From: Manihot esculenta
Taxonomy: Eukaryota; Streptophyta; Magnoliopsida; Malpighiales; Euphorbiaceae
Assembly (NCBI RefSeq): GCF_001659605.2
Contig: NC_035171.2
Location: 5,534,886-5,598,885 of the forward strand
Reading direction: 5' to 3'
Length of the DNA stretch: 64,000 bases
The translations under genes were made by a program, and so were the position numbers. The notes beneath the pieces are model-generated. The model was not told the DNA's origin, searched no databases, and saw nothing but the letters and a program-made list of their open reading frames with translations. This document shows positions 51,801-63,747 of the stretch, one piece after another (positions within the stretch are counted from its first letter, which is position 1; each line of letters begins with the position of its first letter).

Positions 51801-54800
51801 AAAATTCCTTGGTAACTGCTGTAAAACTGAATGATTGCCCACTGATTTCTTTAATTGAGAAACATAGAAGATGGGATGGATACGGGCTTCCGGTGGTGAT
51901 AACAATCTATAAGCAACTTTGCCAATTTTCTGAGTGATTTTGAAGGGACCGAAATATCTTGCAGCCAGCTTGGGACTTATAGTCTGTTGAGAGATTGTTG
52001 GCGATGAGGTCTAATTTTTAGGAAAAATGAATGGCCACTTTCAAATTGAATGTCCTGCATGCTTGTTAACAGCCTTCACTTTTCTTTTTTAGGCTCTTCT
52101 GAGATTATACTTTAATTGCCTGAGTAACTGACCCCTTGTCTCCAATTCTTGGGCCACAACTACTTTAGTCTCTCCTGGAAAATATTGCTGAATAGTAGGT
52201 AGAAGACAGCCATAAATAGCCTGGAAGGGAATCATTCCCACTGCTGTAAGGAAGCTGGAATTATAATAATATTTTGCCCAAGCCAACCATTTTCCGCATT
52301 GTTTTGGTTGCTCTGAAGTGAAACATCAAAGACAAGTTTCTGAGGTTCTATTCAAAACCTTTGTCTGATTGTCGATCTATGGATCTTAAGTTGAGTGCCT
52401 TGAAGGTGAAATAGTTCAAACCAAAAGAGACTCAAGAATGGGGGATCTTGATCAGAAACTACTAAATAAGGAAATCCATGAAACCTCACAACCTCTTTAA
52501 GAAAAATTTCTGGTACTAATTTCGCGAAATAAAGATGTTTTAGGTCAATAAATGAGCATATTTGGATAAGTGGTCTACAACTACTAACATAGCATCCAAT
52601 CCATAGAACGGGGTAATCCTGTGATAAAATCCATAGAAACATCTTCCCAAATTTTGTTGGGAATTGGCAAAGGTTGAAGTAACCCGGTTAGATAGGTGGT
52701 TTTGTATTTGTGTTGTTGGCATATCAAACTAAGTAGCAACACAATTTTGAACAGACTCCATACCTGGATGGTAGAGATTTGAAGCTGATCTCTGTTAAAT
52801 CTTGAATGCTCCAGCATGGCCACCCATCGTGGTTGAATGAAATTCAGGGAAGAATTTTTGAATCCAAGCAAAATTGGCAGGTAAAACAAGTTGACCCTTA
52901 TAAAATAGTTTGCCTTGGACTGGGGAGTAATGGATGTGATCCTTTAAATTGCCTTCTAAATAAGAAATTACTTTTCAGAGTAAATTTCACCCTTTATCCC
53001 AGAATTTATGGTGTTGTAACAGTATTGTTTCTAAATTTTAATTTATAACATAAAACTCCCTAAATTGTGATTTATATAATATAAAAATTCTCTTAACCTA
53101 TAATAACCAATTTTCTAGTCTTAACATGAAAAAATTATTCTAATACCCTTAAAAACAACTTAAATTCAAACACTAATAATGATTTCAAATCCATGTCCTT
53201 CCGGTGTTAATCCTCAATTCCTTCTTCACCCGTCTATGGCATTTTTCTTCAATCCAATCATCCTTCCTCCAGTTTCTTCTTGCGTCTCTTCATCTCTCAC
53301 TTTCCTCTTGTCCGTTCTCCTATGCTCCAACCATACCAAAACCACGTGTACAAAATTTTGCAACACATAATCACAAATTCAAATATCAATCGGCATGTTT
53401 AGTTTCTTGTTCATAGGCATAATCAACATTACTGTTAAAACCACCCCAAATATGGTGTTTTGTAGCATGCTCAAAGCTATTGTGGGCTTCTAGTACCCCT
53501 TAATCAGCACGTCCAACTCACAAGCTATCATCTCTTTGATTAACATGGAAGGACCACAATGGCCAGGGCACATCCGAGAAGAACAGTGAGAAAGTTGGGT
53601 GGCTGGGAGTGGAGAAAGGGGGCTGTTGGCAAGGTAAGAGATTTGCATTGATATTTGAAAGATAATTAGAAAAATAAAAGATTGGTTGAAGAGGAGAGAC
53701 AGGCTTGAAAGAAAAAAAATTGATTAGTGTGGCAATAGACATAGAAGTCAAGAAGTTAAGGTTATTAGGAAATCACAAAAAGAGTAGAGTAGAATTGATG
53801 ATGAAAGGCACATGGAGCAAAGAAACAGAAAGGATGGTGGTGAGAATGGGAGAGGTAGAGAGTAAATTGAAGAGTGGGGAGATGGTCACCAATGAAAGGT
53901 AGTTGAAAACTTAAAACATGGAAAACGCCATTAGAAATAGGAACTATGAACAATGAACTTGTTTATAAAATAAAGGAGATGCAAAAGAAGAGGAAATTGG
54001 GGATGGAGATGGAAGCAATCTATTTCAATTATTGACAAAAAAAAAACCCTGTTCTAATTGTGAGATTAAGGATTTATGAGATTGCAAAGGGTACTAGTGT
54101 AATGGTTTTATCCATCTATAAAGCAGAGGAGAAGGAAAGAGATTCTAGAAACTCCATGGGAGTACAAGACTGAAGGCAGAGAAAGGAATGGCAATGGTAT
54201 TTTTTTCGTTGAGATGACGGAGGAGAAAAGAAAGGGGTACAGGATATTTAAGTCATTTTGATTAATTTATTTTTTATAATAATATGCCACATAAGCAAAA
54301 AAAATGAGAAAACTGGTTGTAGCTCGTTAAAAGAACTCATGTGTTAGTTAAATTAAAGTTTAAAGAGTTTTATGTTACAAATTAAAGTTTAGGAATAATA
54401 TTGTTACAATACTCTTAAGCTCAAGGATGATGGGTGAAATTTACTCTTATTTTCTGCAGCTCTGGATCAACTTTAATTTCTTCTTTCAATTGTTCCCAAT
54501 CCATCCAAGTAGGACAGCTAACAACTAATAATTCCATTGGTTCATCTTTGCGGGCTTTGCTGCTGCTCCCCATTTTGTATTTGATGCAAAAATCATAGTG
54601 ATTTGGCCACTTAATATTCTTGAGCTGTGGTAACTACTGGTTGATCTAACGAATACTTCAGATTTCTTTGATCAACATGAATTTCAAATTCCCTTTCCAT
54701 TATTATGGCTTCCAATGTTGAATAGCTAAAACTAAAGCCGTTATATTCTTTTCATATGCTAACAATGACAAAGATTTCGTGGACAAATCCTTGCTAAAAT

Positions 54801-57800
54801 AAGCCAAGGGTTGGCGTTCTGCATCAATACCGTTCTAATCCCTGAATTAGAGGCATCACATTCCACAATAAATATTTTGGAAAATTCTGGAGTTGCAAGA
54901 ACAGTAGAAGAGACCAATGTTTCTTAAATTTTATAAAGACTGCTTGAATAGTGGGTGTCCATTGTAACTTTCCATGGGCTTCCTTCTTTAAGAGCTAAGT
55001 GAGAAGTTGGGCTATTTGTCCATACCTTTGATAAACCATTATAATACCCGTCAAGCCTAAAAATCCTCAAACATCTTTTAATGACTTGGCTAAGGCCAAT
55101 TTACCACAATTAAAACTTCGGTAGGATCTGCCATATTGCAAGAGGAAGTCAGATGACCCAAATTGGCTACCATGGTCTTACCAAAAGAACTTTTCTTCTC
55201 ATTCACCTGAATATGAAAGTCTTTCTCCTGGTGTTATAAATGTTCATCCCAAGATCTACTGAAGACTAGGATGTCATCGAAGAAAATCAGCAAAAATGGC
55301 CAAAAATCGCTGCAAATGCATTTGAAATAAATCATTCATGGTAGCTTGGAATGTTGAAGGAGCATTTGTTATATTGAATGGCATGACGATAATTCATAAC
55401 GGCGTAAGTCCAAAATGCTGTCTCAATAGTATTTGTATCTTTCACTCGAATTTGATTATCCCCCCACCTTGAATCCTGCTTTGAAAAATATCTAGCACAA
55501 TTTAGTTCATTCAACATCCTAGTAATTGTTGGAATTAGATATTTTCTAGAATGTATCCTTGTTAACGGCTCTGTAATCAACACAAAATGCTAGCTACCAC
55601 TTTCTTCTTTGCCAATAGCACCGGACTCGAAGATGGACTTGATCTTGGTCTAATGATCCCTGCAGTCAACAATTTCAACATCCAACTTCTCTGTTTATTT
55701 TTCTGACTGTGCCCATATGTGTATGGTTTCACATTAACTGAAGATGTACCCGATACCAAATGATGAGTCACGATGAACAAACAACCAATGAGCATAGAGA
55801 TATCCTTAGCTATAGTGAGTAGTGGCTCGATGAATGGTGGTTGCACTAGAGAGAGAAAGTCCTGGGTTGAATTTTCCTCTTATTTTTTGGTGATACCCAT
55901 CCTTTGTAGCCCTCTTGTCCTTTACGAACACCAAAACTCATCGTGGAAAAAAAATAAAAGCAAACCTAAAAGAAAGCAAAGAGTGGAAGCAATAACTTTT
56001 GTCGCTACTTTGAGATCTAGTGTTGTCATAGGTTTTCTACTTGCTGCAAATTGTCTTTTGATGCTATTCATTGCCATAAACCTCTTTAAGTTGTACTATG
56101 GTGATACAATGGTAACCTTTTTGATGCTATAACTGGTTATGGCATTTTTGATGATTGGGTGTTTGAAGTTTGGCCATCTATAAGGTGAGAACTTGAATCT
56201 TGCTCCTCTTCTAGCTCCGTCGAGTGGGAAAACCTCTCTGCAACATGATATTTCATTGAATTTATTTGGTGCTTGAAACCTATCAATATTCTTTTCGCTA
56301 TATTGCTTTGACATATTATTGCTTTTTGAGTTGTAACTTAAAATAAAATGAATTCTTCTTTACTTATTGGTTTGAACACTACAATCTTCCAATCACTCAA
56401 ACTCTGTTGCTTATTTGATCAAGACGGAGGAGAAAGGCAACAGTAAGTGTTTAGATTCAACGGCCAAAAACCAATTGCCACCTATTCTCTTAATTTGGAC
56501 ATAAAAGCATTGGATAGTGCCAGGAAAATTGGGGTGGTTGAGAGAGGAAGCACATGGATGGTTGGTTTTTGGTGGGGGGACATATGTGGAGGTCGGTGGC
56601 GGTCGCAAGCGACAAGGGTTGCAAGTTATATGATGTTGAAGGACAAGAGTGTTTGGACTTCGGGGCTTGGTGAATGCTTTGGGGCATTTTTTTAACTTGA
56701 CATTTCCTTCTATTAGGATAAGTTCCTTGCTCACCACTACGTTTGCAACTGACTTCTTTAAAGATCAACCCTGTAAGGGATATGTTAGAGAGAGTAATGA
56801 TGCTCAAATTAAAGTTGAAAGAGTTTTGAGAAATAAATTTAAGTTGAATGACCAAATTGAGAATATACCCAAAGTTGAGAGCTGCAGATGAAATTAGCCA
56901 GCAAACTGGAACTTTTTGAGTGTGCATGTATTTAGCTATTCCAAATTAAAATGTATGTTTGTGGTTAAATAAGAAAGAAAAAATGTATATTATGTGCTTT
57001 GACCTATCGTCTACTACACGTGTTCTTTATCCCCTTGGCCCATTGTAGTGTTTATATTGATGTGTTGCCTGCTTTTCAGATTGTTCATAATCTGTCTCGT
57101 GCTATAGACGTTGATGCAAGACTTGCAAGATTGGAGGAAAGATCACGGCATGTGCAGATTAATGATGAGAGCCTCTGTGACTCTTGTCATGCACGCCTTG
57201 GTACAAAACTGTTTGCTATGTATCCTGACGATACCATTGTCTGTTACAAGGTTGGTTGCTATCTTTCTCTCTTAGTCCCTTCATAATTCTTATTGCAAAG
57301 TTCAAGTTCAGTAAAAAAAAAAGTATTAATAGTCATCCTAAATAGCATAAAGCTGATTATCCCTTTTGCAACTCTGAAGATTCTCTCAAATTCACAATAC
57401 TACTGAAGTTTATGAATACTTTAGTCATAAAAGAAATAGTGAGGCTGTGAAATATATGATCATGTTTCCTTATCTTTTGTTCATTTTTTGTGTTCTACCT
57501 GTTTGTATCGCATAAAATATGGTTTTTGGAGGTTTGACAAGATGCACTCGTATCGTATGGGTCGGTATGCTTTTCATCGCATTACGCCTGGTCACATATG
57601 CCCTAAAATACTGTCCCAGGATTTAGTGGATTGGTGATAAGTCGGAGCGTCAAATCATGTCGACCCCATTTCGATATCAGAGTCTACATGTTAATCTCAA
57701 CTAGCTCTGGATTGAGCAAGCTTTCCTATGAGCAGAGAAAAAACAACAAAGGTTAAAATCCAACGACTATTGGCATTTGGTCAGATGAGGTCTGTGTTTA

Positions 57801-58088
57801 ATTTATGCCATGGGGGGAGCATAAAGGGTAAATTGCAGGAAGAAAACACTCGATGAACTGACGGAAATTCATGTCACAAAATCTAATTCCGTGGAATTTT
57901 CTCATTTCTGATTGCCCATCAAATTGCCACTGAGCATTTCACGGTAAAGTAATAAATTTTGATAAAACTAAATATTTTTTTCCCCATCATTGCAGTGTTT
58001 CCGTCGTCAAGGTGAGTCAACTTCGGTCACAGGCCGAAACTTTAAGCGAGATATACTGATAAAACCAGGTTGGCTTGTAACTCGTTGA
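33844..58088 (+). CDS. VPS3: VPS3/TGFBRAP1-like vacuolar sorting protein, CORVET subunit
   Basis: Fourteen exons join in frame at GT/AG sites to about 1012 residues: 33844-34992, 41908-42183, 43088-43284, 43383-43524, 44770-45042, 45130-45202, 45291-45339, 45830-46118, 46309-46364, 47987-48055, 48154-48265, 48980-49069, 57080-57250, 57996-58088. The N-terminus is a CNH/beta-propeller domain (exon 1). The middle is helical with a Vps39-1-like region, and the C-terminus has a Vps39-2-like zinc ribbon (Cys 958, 961, 980, 983; LCDSC and CYKC). In yeast and Arabidopsis VPS3 is the CORVET-specific subunit that tethers endosomes through Rab5-type GTPases before vacuolar fusion. VPS39 is the closest alternative, but the sequence and length fit VPS3/TGFBRAP1 better. 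Introns 1 and 12 are enlarged by mobile elements. Other introns and 34993-36109 hold nothing recognisable. Confidence 0.88.
36110..37775 (-). mobile_element. gypsy remnant in VPS3 intron 1 (LTR plus gag-protease)
   Basis: About 36110-37113 is LTR-like. It is GC-rich with repeated GTAGGCCAACCAACT units and carries GTGCGGCACTTAG like the LTR at 63113. A polypurine tract (minus AGCTGGGGGAG) lies next to it. 37200-37485 encodes a retropepsin region on the minus strand ([12 protein letters not shown]), preceded by a zinc-knuckle remnant (RECPKR), and 37501-37773 a gag C-terminal part. The protease breaks off near 37200 and joins the element's 3' end directly, so RT, RNase H and integrase are deleted; gag is cut at about 37775. 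Open frames in 36446-37239 come from the GC-rich LTR. Confidence 0.65.
37948..38268. mobile_element. MITE with long terminal inverted repeats
   Basis: About 320 bp. The left arm includes ACTTATCAAACACCTCAA and TTTTAATTGTGACCTAATAA (37981-38022). The right arm has the reverse complement, TTATTAGGTCACAATTAAAG and TTGAGGTGTTTGATAAGTAA (38191-38235). The TIRs are about 100 bp with mismatches. The centre has two copies of AAATCCATGnTTTTAAAGTT. Non-coding and non-autonomous; the superfamily is unclear. Confidence 0.75.
38979..40494 (+). mobile_element. non-autonomous LTR element in VPS3 intron 1
   Basis: Direct repeats at 38979-39395 and 40111-40494 start TGT and end GACACA. They share GATTAGGATAAACTTTCTGA and GGGGTTAATTTATGA and differ by small indels. 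The internal 715 bp hold only fragments: a gag-like piece (39400-39570, [15 protein letters not shown]) and, just before the right repeat, GAGGACAAGCTTTTTGT, the usual end of gypsy coding regions. This supports plus-strand orientation. No RT is present and no target-site duplication is evident. Confidence 0.65.
40495..41907. other. rest of VPS3 intron 1
   Basis: No gene. Patches rich in GCGCCT/AGGCG (38850-38960, 40780-40930, 41685-41760) resemble ends of hAT-type non-autonomous elements, but no clean inverted repeats or target duplication could be paired by eye. Confidence 0.3.
49447..50697 (-). mobile_element. TRIM-like copia-type element with target-site duplication
   Basis: Two 192-bp LTRs (49447-49638, 50506-50697) start TGTAGAAAG and end TATAACA on the plus strand, with about five to seven differences. 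Both flanks carry the 5-bp duplication ACAAC (49442-49446, 50698-50702). On the minus strand a primer-binding site TGGTATCAGAG follows one LTR at once (50494-50504), and the polypurine tract TTGAGGGGGAG precedes the other (about 49639-49650). The 867-bp interior codes for nothing. Small LTRs, complete signals and no genes fit a terminal-repeat retrotransposon in miniature that depends on a copia-type partner. Confidence 0.9.
49868..50262. repeat. 49-bp tandem array inside the TRIM-like element
   Basis: About eight units of 49 bp, each with TGAACAGAGTCCTAAGTCTC and ATGTTACCCTTTATGAGTAA, with one to two more at 50340-50440. Shorter GTGAACAGTACCCGATGAACAG-type repeats flank it. No ORF runs through it. 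Confidence 0.85.
51191..51599 (-). repeat. 3' LTR of the intron-12 chromovirus
   Basis: TG/CA-bounded (minus TGTTAGCAATGG to CAATATACA), directly after the polypurine tract. The matching 5' LTR was not seen in the window. Confidence 0.6.
52977..54447. mobile_element. non-autonomous DNA element nested in the chromovirus
   Basis: About 1.47 kb with imperfect terminal inverted repeats of about 85 bp. The left end is AGAGTAAATTTCACCC (52977) and the right end GGGTGAAATTTACTCT (to about 54446). Inside, TAACATAAAACTCCCTAAA is mirrored by TTTAAAGAGTTTTATGTTA. It interrupts the integrase-proximal part of the chromovirus, whose coding homology resumes on both sides. No transposase. The target duplication is not clear by eye, so the superfamily (Mutator-like or other) is open. 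Confidence 0.7.
55991..57079. other. rest of VPS3 intron 12
   Basis: No recognisable gene. Overlapping open frames on both strands at 56411-56927 have no family resemblance. They may be more of the decayed element. Confidence 0.3.
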
Positions 58089-58499
58089 GCTTGCAACACT
58101 GTATATTGGAGGAATTAAAAGACTGACCTAGGGTTCGCGGCTATGCTTGATGGTCCTAAATACCGATTATGCTCGGATGAGTGGCATAGCAGCAGGCCAA
58201 TTGATGTCTATATGCGGATCTTGAGTCTTGGATCTGATCAAAGAAAGAGTTGTAGGCTAATACTTGTATAGTAGTATATTTTATTTTGTGAGTGCTGAAT
58301 GTATACACCCACTCAATTAACGGTAGTTTTAGGGAACTCGATAGAAAGCGTTGTTTTATAAATATTATTGGGATAGATGTTTTATTTTTAGTTTTTTTTT
58401 CCCAAATATTTGTAGTTAAATAAAGGGTTGATTCTGATGGTTTTTGAAATTTATAATTTGGTGACTATTGTACTAATTTAGGTGGTTTCTTTTTTTTTT
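58089..58499 (+). other. probable 3' UTR of the VPS3-like gene
   Basis: Non-coding sequence after the stop codon, with an AATAAA at about 58417-58422 that could be the polyadenylation signal. A poly-T run at 58489-58503 may be the poly(A) tail of the neighbouring minus-strand LINE. Confidence 0.4.
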
Positions 58500-61400
58500 T
58501 TTTCATTTAAACTAATTGTTTTTTTTCCTTCCATACTCTATTTCCATATTGCATTTCACACAAGTCGCATTCCATTTCGCAAATCTACAGAGATCGCACG
58601 AATTACAGCTTAGACTCAACTTAGAAAATCCAACAGATTACAACAATTTTTAACAAAAATGAAGAAAGATAGAAGATTTAATAAATCACTAATTTGCGTC
58701 CGTATTTGTAGGTTGTATCTGTCGTCGCTCGCTCTGGGGAAGACTAGAAGGCTTCAGATTACTAAGAGGAACTGGAACCTGAATGAGAGCTCAAGGATGA
58801 TCTAGAAACAAGATCCATTTCCATATGATAGCCTGATTTACTTAATAAGTGCCATGTCAGTAAAGTATCAAATTAATTTATCTCCTTAATGAAAAAAACT
58901 AAATGGCATTGTGATGATATTGGTGATCTCCTCATCTTTAAAGCTCTTATACAAGATAATGATATTCCATGTCTTGGATTGCTAATCAATAATTTGATTT
59001 GCCGAATCTATGTTTGGATTATGATGCTCTCTTACCTTTGAATAGGAAGGAAAAGACTTTAGAATCCAACGAGCTTCTTTGCATCAAATAGAGTTGTTGT
59101 TACTCAGCTACCATTGTGTACTTCGCACAAGAATTTCTCTGCGCTATGAAATACTGTGCCAACTCTACGAGGGTCGGCTACCCAAGTTAGTTTTAAAAAA
59201 ATAGGAGTTAGGGAAATATTTACCTTTCAAGGTTCTTGCCATTAAGAAATTCAGTGTAGAGAGAATTCTCTATCTTTGTTTGGCTAGAAGGCTTTATTGA
59301 AGTGCTTAATATCACGAAAACCTAAACTACCTTTTAGTTTAAGATTATAAAGTTTTGACGAAGAGAACTAATAATTTTTATTATCATTAGCATTTTCTCC
59401 CCAGCAAAACCTAGTCATAATAGAGTTGATAGATTTGTAAAGTGATGAAAGCAACTTTAAAATAGTGAAAGCTAGGATAGTAGAGGCAACCACTTTCAAG
59501 AGAGTTTCCTTTCCTCCTTTAGAGAGAAGCTTTTCCACCCATTCTGTAGTTTTATTCTCATTCCTTTCTTTTAAGAAGGCAAACACCTGCTTCTTTGATT
59601 TAGGAATGTCTATTAGAAGTCCTAGAAATTTGCTTGGAGCCTCAATATTAGACATATGAAGACTCACAACCAAGCTTTGCTAAAGAAATGTCTATTAAAT
59701 TTGCTAAAATTAATTGTTTATCCACTAGTCTTTGCATAAAAATCCAGAATGCCTTTGATACGATTATCTTTTGAGGAGATTACTTTAAAGTAAATAATAG
59801 AATCATCTGTACAAAGAAGATGGGTGATAGAGGGGCCATTTCTAGACATCTTAAGACCTTGAATATTAGATATCTTATGAGAAAGACCCTCAACACGTAA
59901 AAGAAACAAGGAGATAGAGGGTCTCCTTGTTTGAGCCCTCTAAAATGAGTAATAAAACCAGTCTTATATCTATTAATATTAATAGAGAAAGAAACAGTAG
60001 AGACATGAGACATAATCCACTTAATCCATTTTTCATAAAAATCAAAGCAGTGCATCATGTGTTCTAGATAAGACCATTTTACACATTTATAGGCCTTACT
60101 AATATCATGTTTAATAGCCATACCATAATCTTACTTTTCCTGTGTGAATGAAGGTAATGTAAGATCTCATGGTCAATCAATATGTTATCAGAGATAAGAT
60201 GGTTTTGGGTAAAAGCACATTGTTCTTCATCAATAATGGCATCCATGAGAGGTTTGAAACAAGATGTGAGGATGTTAAAAATAATTTTATACAAAACATT
60301 ACATAAGCCTATCTGTTGAAGATCCTTAATAGATTTCACCTCCTTAACTTTTGCATGAAACCAAGTAAAGTATGGTTAACACCTTTAGGCATATACAAGG
60401 TTTCAAAAAAAAAAAAAAAGAACATCACAAACCTTATTTCCAATGATATACCAGTATTTTTGATAGAAGAATCCTGTAAGACCATCCTCCCATGGGGACT
60501 TAGAAGGGCTAATAGCAAAAGCAATATAACTAATCTCATCCATAGAAATAGGTTTTATAAGATGCTGATTATCATATCAGACATTCTTTTTTGAAAACCC
60601 TACTTTATAAGCTCAATCAGAAAGTATAAAGGAAGTGTAGATATTTTGAAAATAATGCACAACAAAATTTCAAGGTCAACACAAGAAGTACACTAGTTAT
60701 CATAATAATCTTCAAGCCCCGTAATGAAGTTCCTTTTCCTATAATGGACTATACAAGCATGGAAATTTGATGAATTCTTATCACCCAATTTCAACCAGTT
60801 GACTCTAGCGTTTTTGGCCTAGTAGGTTTCCGCCCTTTTAATCTCAAAAGCCAACTCTTTATCCAAATCTCTAATAGTATGAACATTCCAAATTTCGCTA
60901 TTGTTTTTTGCTTGTTTTAAATGCTCATGCAGGGGCTTCAATCTTTTGTCTTCAGTTGTATTTGTTTGACCTGCAATAGTTAACAATAATATCTACAATC
61001 CTTTAATTTGGTAAGAGTATGAACCATATCTAAACCAGTAGCACTCATCTGCCATATATGAGTAATTAAACAATCCAAATCTTGGTATGAGGACCATCTC
61101 ATATCAAATTTAAATTGCTCTTTTGCTCTAAGAGAATCAGGATCTACATTTAGAAGAATAGGTCGATGACCGACCGTAGATCATCCAAATGATGCACATG
61201 CACTCAGGGATAAGCAAGGAACCATGTAATGGACACAAGATAACGATCTATACTTTCTTGGATGTTTTGAGCCCCATGCATGTGGTTATTCCAAGTCATA
61301 AAAAGACAAAAAAAAAAAAATTCAAAAGACCAACAATATTCACAAAAAATCTAAACATGTTCATTTTATTAGACACATTACAGTTACCCCCAATTTTTTT

Positions 61401-62400
61401 AAGGGTAAAAAAGCATTAAAGTCTATTACAACAATTATAAAATAATTAACATTACGCAGGTAGTTCAAAATAAAATCAAACTGGTGTTTCATAAGCTCTT
61501 CTTCACTACTGATGTGCATAAAAAGCATGTCCTATGATCTATGTCTTTTGGCATCCACTATGGTAGCATGGATCATGAAATTTTTCATCTTAATAACTAA
61601 AAGAAAAAAACATTTTGATTTTCTTACCAGATATAGATCCCCATGCAATACTAATAGGATCAACACAAACTAAGTAAAAAAAACCACGTCTGTTAAGTTT
61701 TTTCCAAACAAAAAAATTTATTTTTGATCTCCACCAAGTAGACAACATCTGGAGAATGGGTTCATTAATGCCCTTGAGGTTATGGAATGTCTGAGGTTTC
61801 CCTACAGCCTAACAATTCCAGCTGAGGATCTTAATGATGATTGTTGAGGCCATTTCCAGTTGGCCTCCCCAACCTTATCAAAGCAAAAATCATCACCACA
61901 TAATTTTTTATTGCTAAAAATAATTTATGTTTCTCTGCTTCATTTTTTTAAAATTGGGTGCCTCTCAAAGGATTGTATGGGTTTATAGTTTGCCCATCTT
62001 GTGTAAGCTCCTATATGATAACACCTTATGCTTGGTTCTCCTTCATCCAAGCGTGGATAGATGGTGAAGGTGTTCTATGATTTGCCTCCTCTTCCACTCG
62101 ATTCAAACTCTCTTTGTGTTGAGGATGGAAGATTTCAATTGCCATGTGTATCAAACGTTCACAAGGAATCCATTCTTGAATATTCATCACTTTTGGAGGG
62201 ATCTCCAGGGTTTTAAATGACGTGCAACCTAAGTTTATGTGTTTCTCATGCAGTGTCGTTGGTCAAATCATGCTCCAAATTATCTTTATTTTGTTCCCCA
62301 TATGAAAGAAATTCAAAAGCTATATTTAGCTTAGATGTGAAACCGATATAGGCCTTATTGTTGGTGGTAGTCTCTTAACTTGATATTAGTTTAGAGCTAT
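58500..62400 (-). mobile_element. decayed LINE (non-LTR retrotransposon)
   Basis: Minus-strand reverse transcriptase pieces: 60339-60079 (QIGLCNVLYKI), 60121-59780 with RGLKQGDPLSPCFF, and 59909-59718 with CTDDSIIYFK in place of the usual (F/Y)ADD box. 59673-59368 is a later segment (GGKETLLKVVAS, FCWG). Near 61860-61700 a SWNC-type start of the endonuclease domain is visible. Frames are broken repeatedly, so it is dead. Plant L1-type LINEs encode endonuclease and RT in this order. The ends are approximate; the poly-T near 58489 may mark its tail. Confidence 0.75.
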
Positions 62401-63112
62401 GTGGTTGATTTGTGTGAGCTGCTTGAAATGGCTTTTAAAACTGAAGAAAACAGGCTCTTCTCCGAGTGTTAAAAAGGCTTGAGAGGTATACTTCACTGAA
62501 GGCCCAACGTTATGAAATAGAGTCTCCTCCGGCATCTTATCATTGAAACTCACCGTTTCCCTATCCAGTCTCCATCTCCTTCCATCACTGCTTTCCCGAC
62601 TCTCATTTAATGTAGCATGCTGAAAATATTGCACAAGGTAAGGGTGTTGACAATTATTTTGTATTTTAAAAGTTTCAAATCCCACATAGGTTAGAAATAA
62701 CATATTCTTATTGGTTTATAAATGGATTCTAGCTTTTGGGCTTGTAAAGAGTAAGTGAGAGGAAGAAGTGATCACGCGCATAGTATTGAATCGAAAAACC
62801 AATTTCAATGTGAATCCATCTATTTGCCGCTTCTGTGCATGTGAATAAAAAGAACTGTTAAATTTTTATTTTTTGATTGTTTAAATTTTAAACTTTACTT
62901 GCAAATAATTATACTTTAACCGATTCAAAATTATTTAAATTGGATGTTAATTTTCTAATATTTGCAAAACTTCTTATATGATAATGTGTGATTTTTTGTT
63001 ATTGCAGATAAAATATTTTGCTATTGCATATTTGATTTTTAGAATTATTTTTTACAATTATGCTAACAACTTCTAATTGTTATATTTTTTAATCAATAAA
63101 TAGGTTGCTTAG
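62401..63112. other. unassigned sequence between LINE and LTR
   Basis: A minus-strand frame at 62703-62386 (105 residues) is unrecognised and may be LINE ORF1-derived. AAATCCCACATAGGTTAG near 62680 resembles the start of short plant LTRs, but no partner was found. Confidence 0.3.
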
Positions 63113-63747
63113 TGTCACGGTTTCAGATTTCAGCAATCCCCTGAAACCGTGCGGCACTTGACTTGAACACCTTCAAGCCAAGTCAGCCTTAAGAATCACC
63201 CGATATCCTGTGAACATGAATGCACTGATTAGTCAAATTTATATAAATGGACAGCGAAGCCTACAGGCAACATTCCATCAGAAGCCTCACAGTAGGCCCA
63301 AAAGATAAGAACTGAACATGAGAATTCATGAACAGGCTACTTATTTTATTATAGGGGCAAAATAGTAATTATACATTGTCATCGATGCAATCGTTACAAT
63401 AATTCTCACCTCCCTTGTAGAGAGAGGGGACGGTCTACAAGGAGTGAAGGCACAACTTGGATCTCTGTAGGCCTACGGTAGCCAACTGGTCCCAGCCCCA
63501 GCTGGTGGCCAACTAGTCACTCCCCCCTAAAGAGCCTTAAGAACAACTTGGCCTATGGCAGGAGGAGACATCAACATGTCTCATATGACACCCCCCCTAA
63601 AATAAATACATGGAAAGGAATTACAACAAATTGTCTCGGCCATTATCTTCCTACTAATTTCTACTATTTTATCCCAATATTGCTTTCTAGGAATTCCAAT
63701 GTTGGAAAATTACAGTTTTGGTCCCTGAAAACTCTATGACCCTGACA
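63113..63747 (-). repeat. 3' LTR of another gypsy element
   Basis: 635 bp with TG/CA ends (plus TGTCACGG to CCCTGACA), followed on the right by a polypurine tract (minus TTAAGTGGGGGAG). It shares GTGCGGCACTT with the LTR-like region in VPS3 intron 1, so the two are probably one family. Confidence 0.65.

Larger units (their letters stand above)
51191..55990 (-). mobile_element. decayed chromovirus in VPS3 intron 12
   Basis: On the minus strand RT-like pieces come first (55846-55577 with [20 protein letters not shown]; 55583-55332). RNase H to integrase linker (about 54500) and integrase (52960-52090, with [10 protein letters not shown]) follow, then a C-terminal piece (51905-51675, [14 protein letters not shown]). 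Next come the CTTGAGGACAAGGC coding end, the polypurine tract AAGGGGAGGG (about 51602-51611) and a 409-bp LTR (51191-51599). Frames are broken many times. The 5' LTR and gag were not found. [10 protein letters not shown] is typical of chromovirus integrase ends. Confidence 0.75.

Noticed and set aside
56411..56927. Possible gene in VPS3 intron 12
   Set aside because: Frames overlap on both strands, have no recognisable domain and no splice structure.
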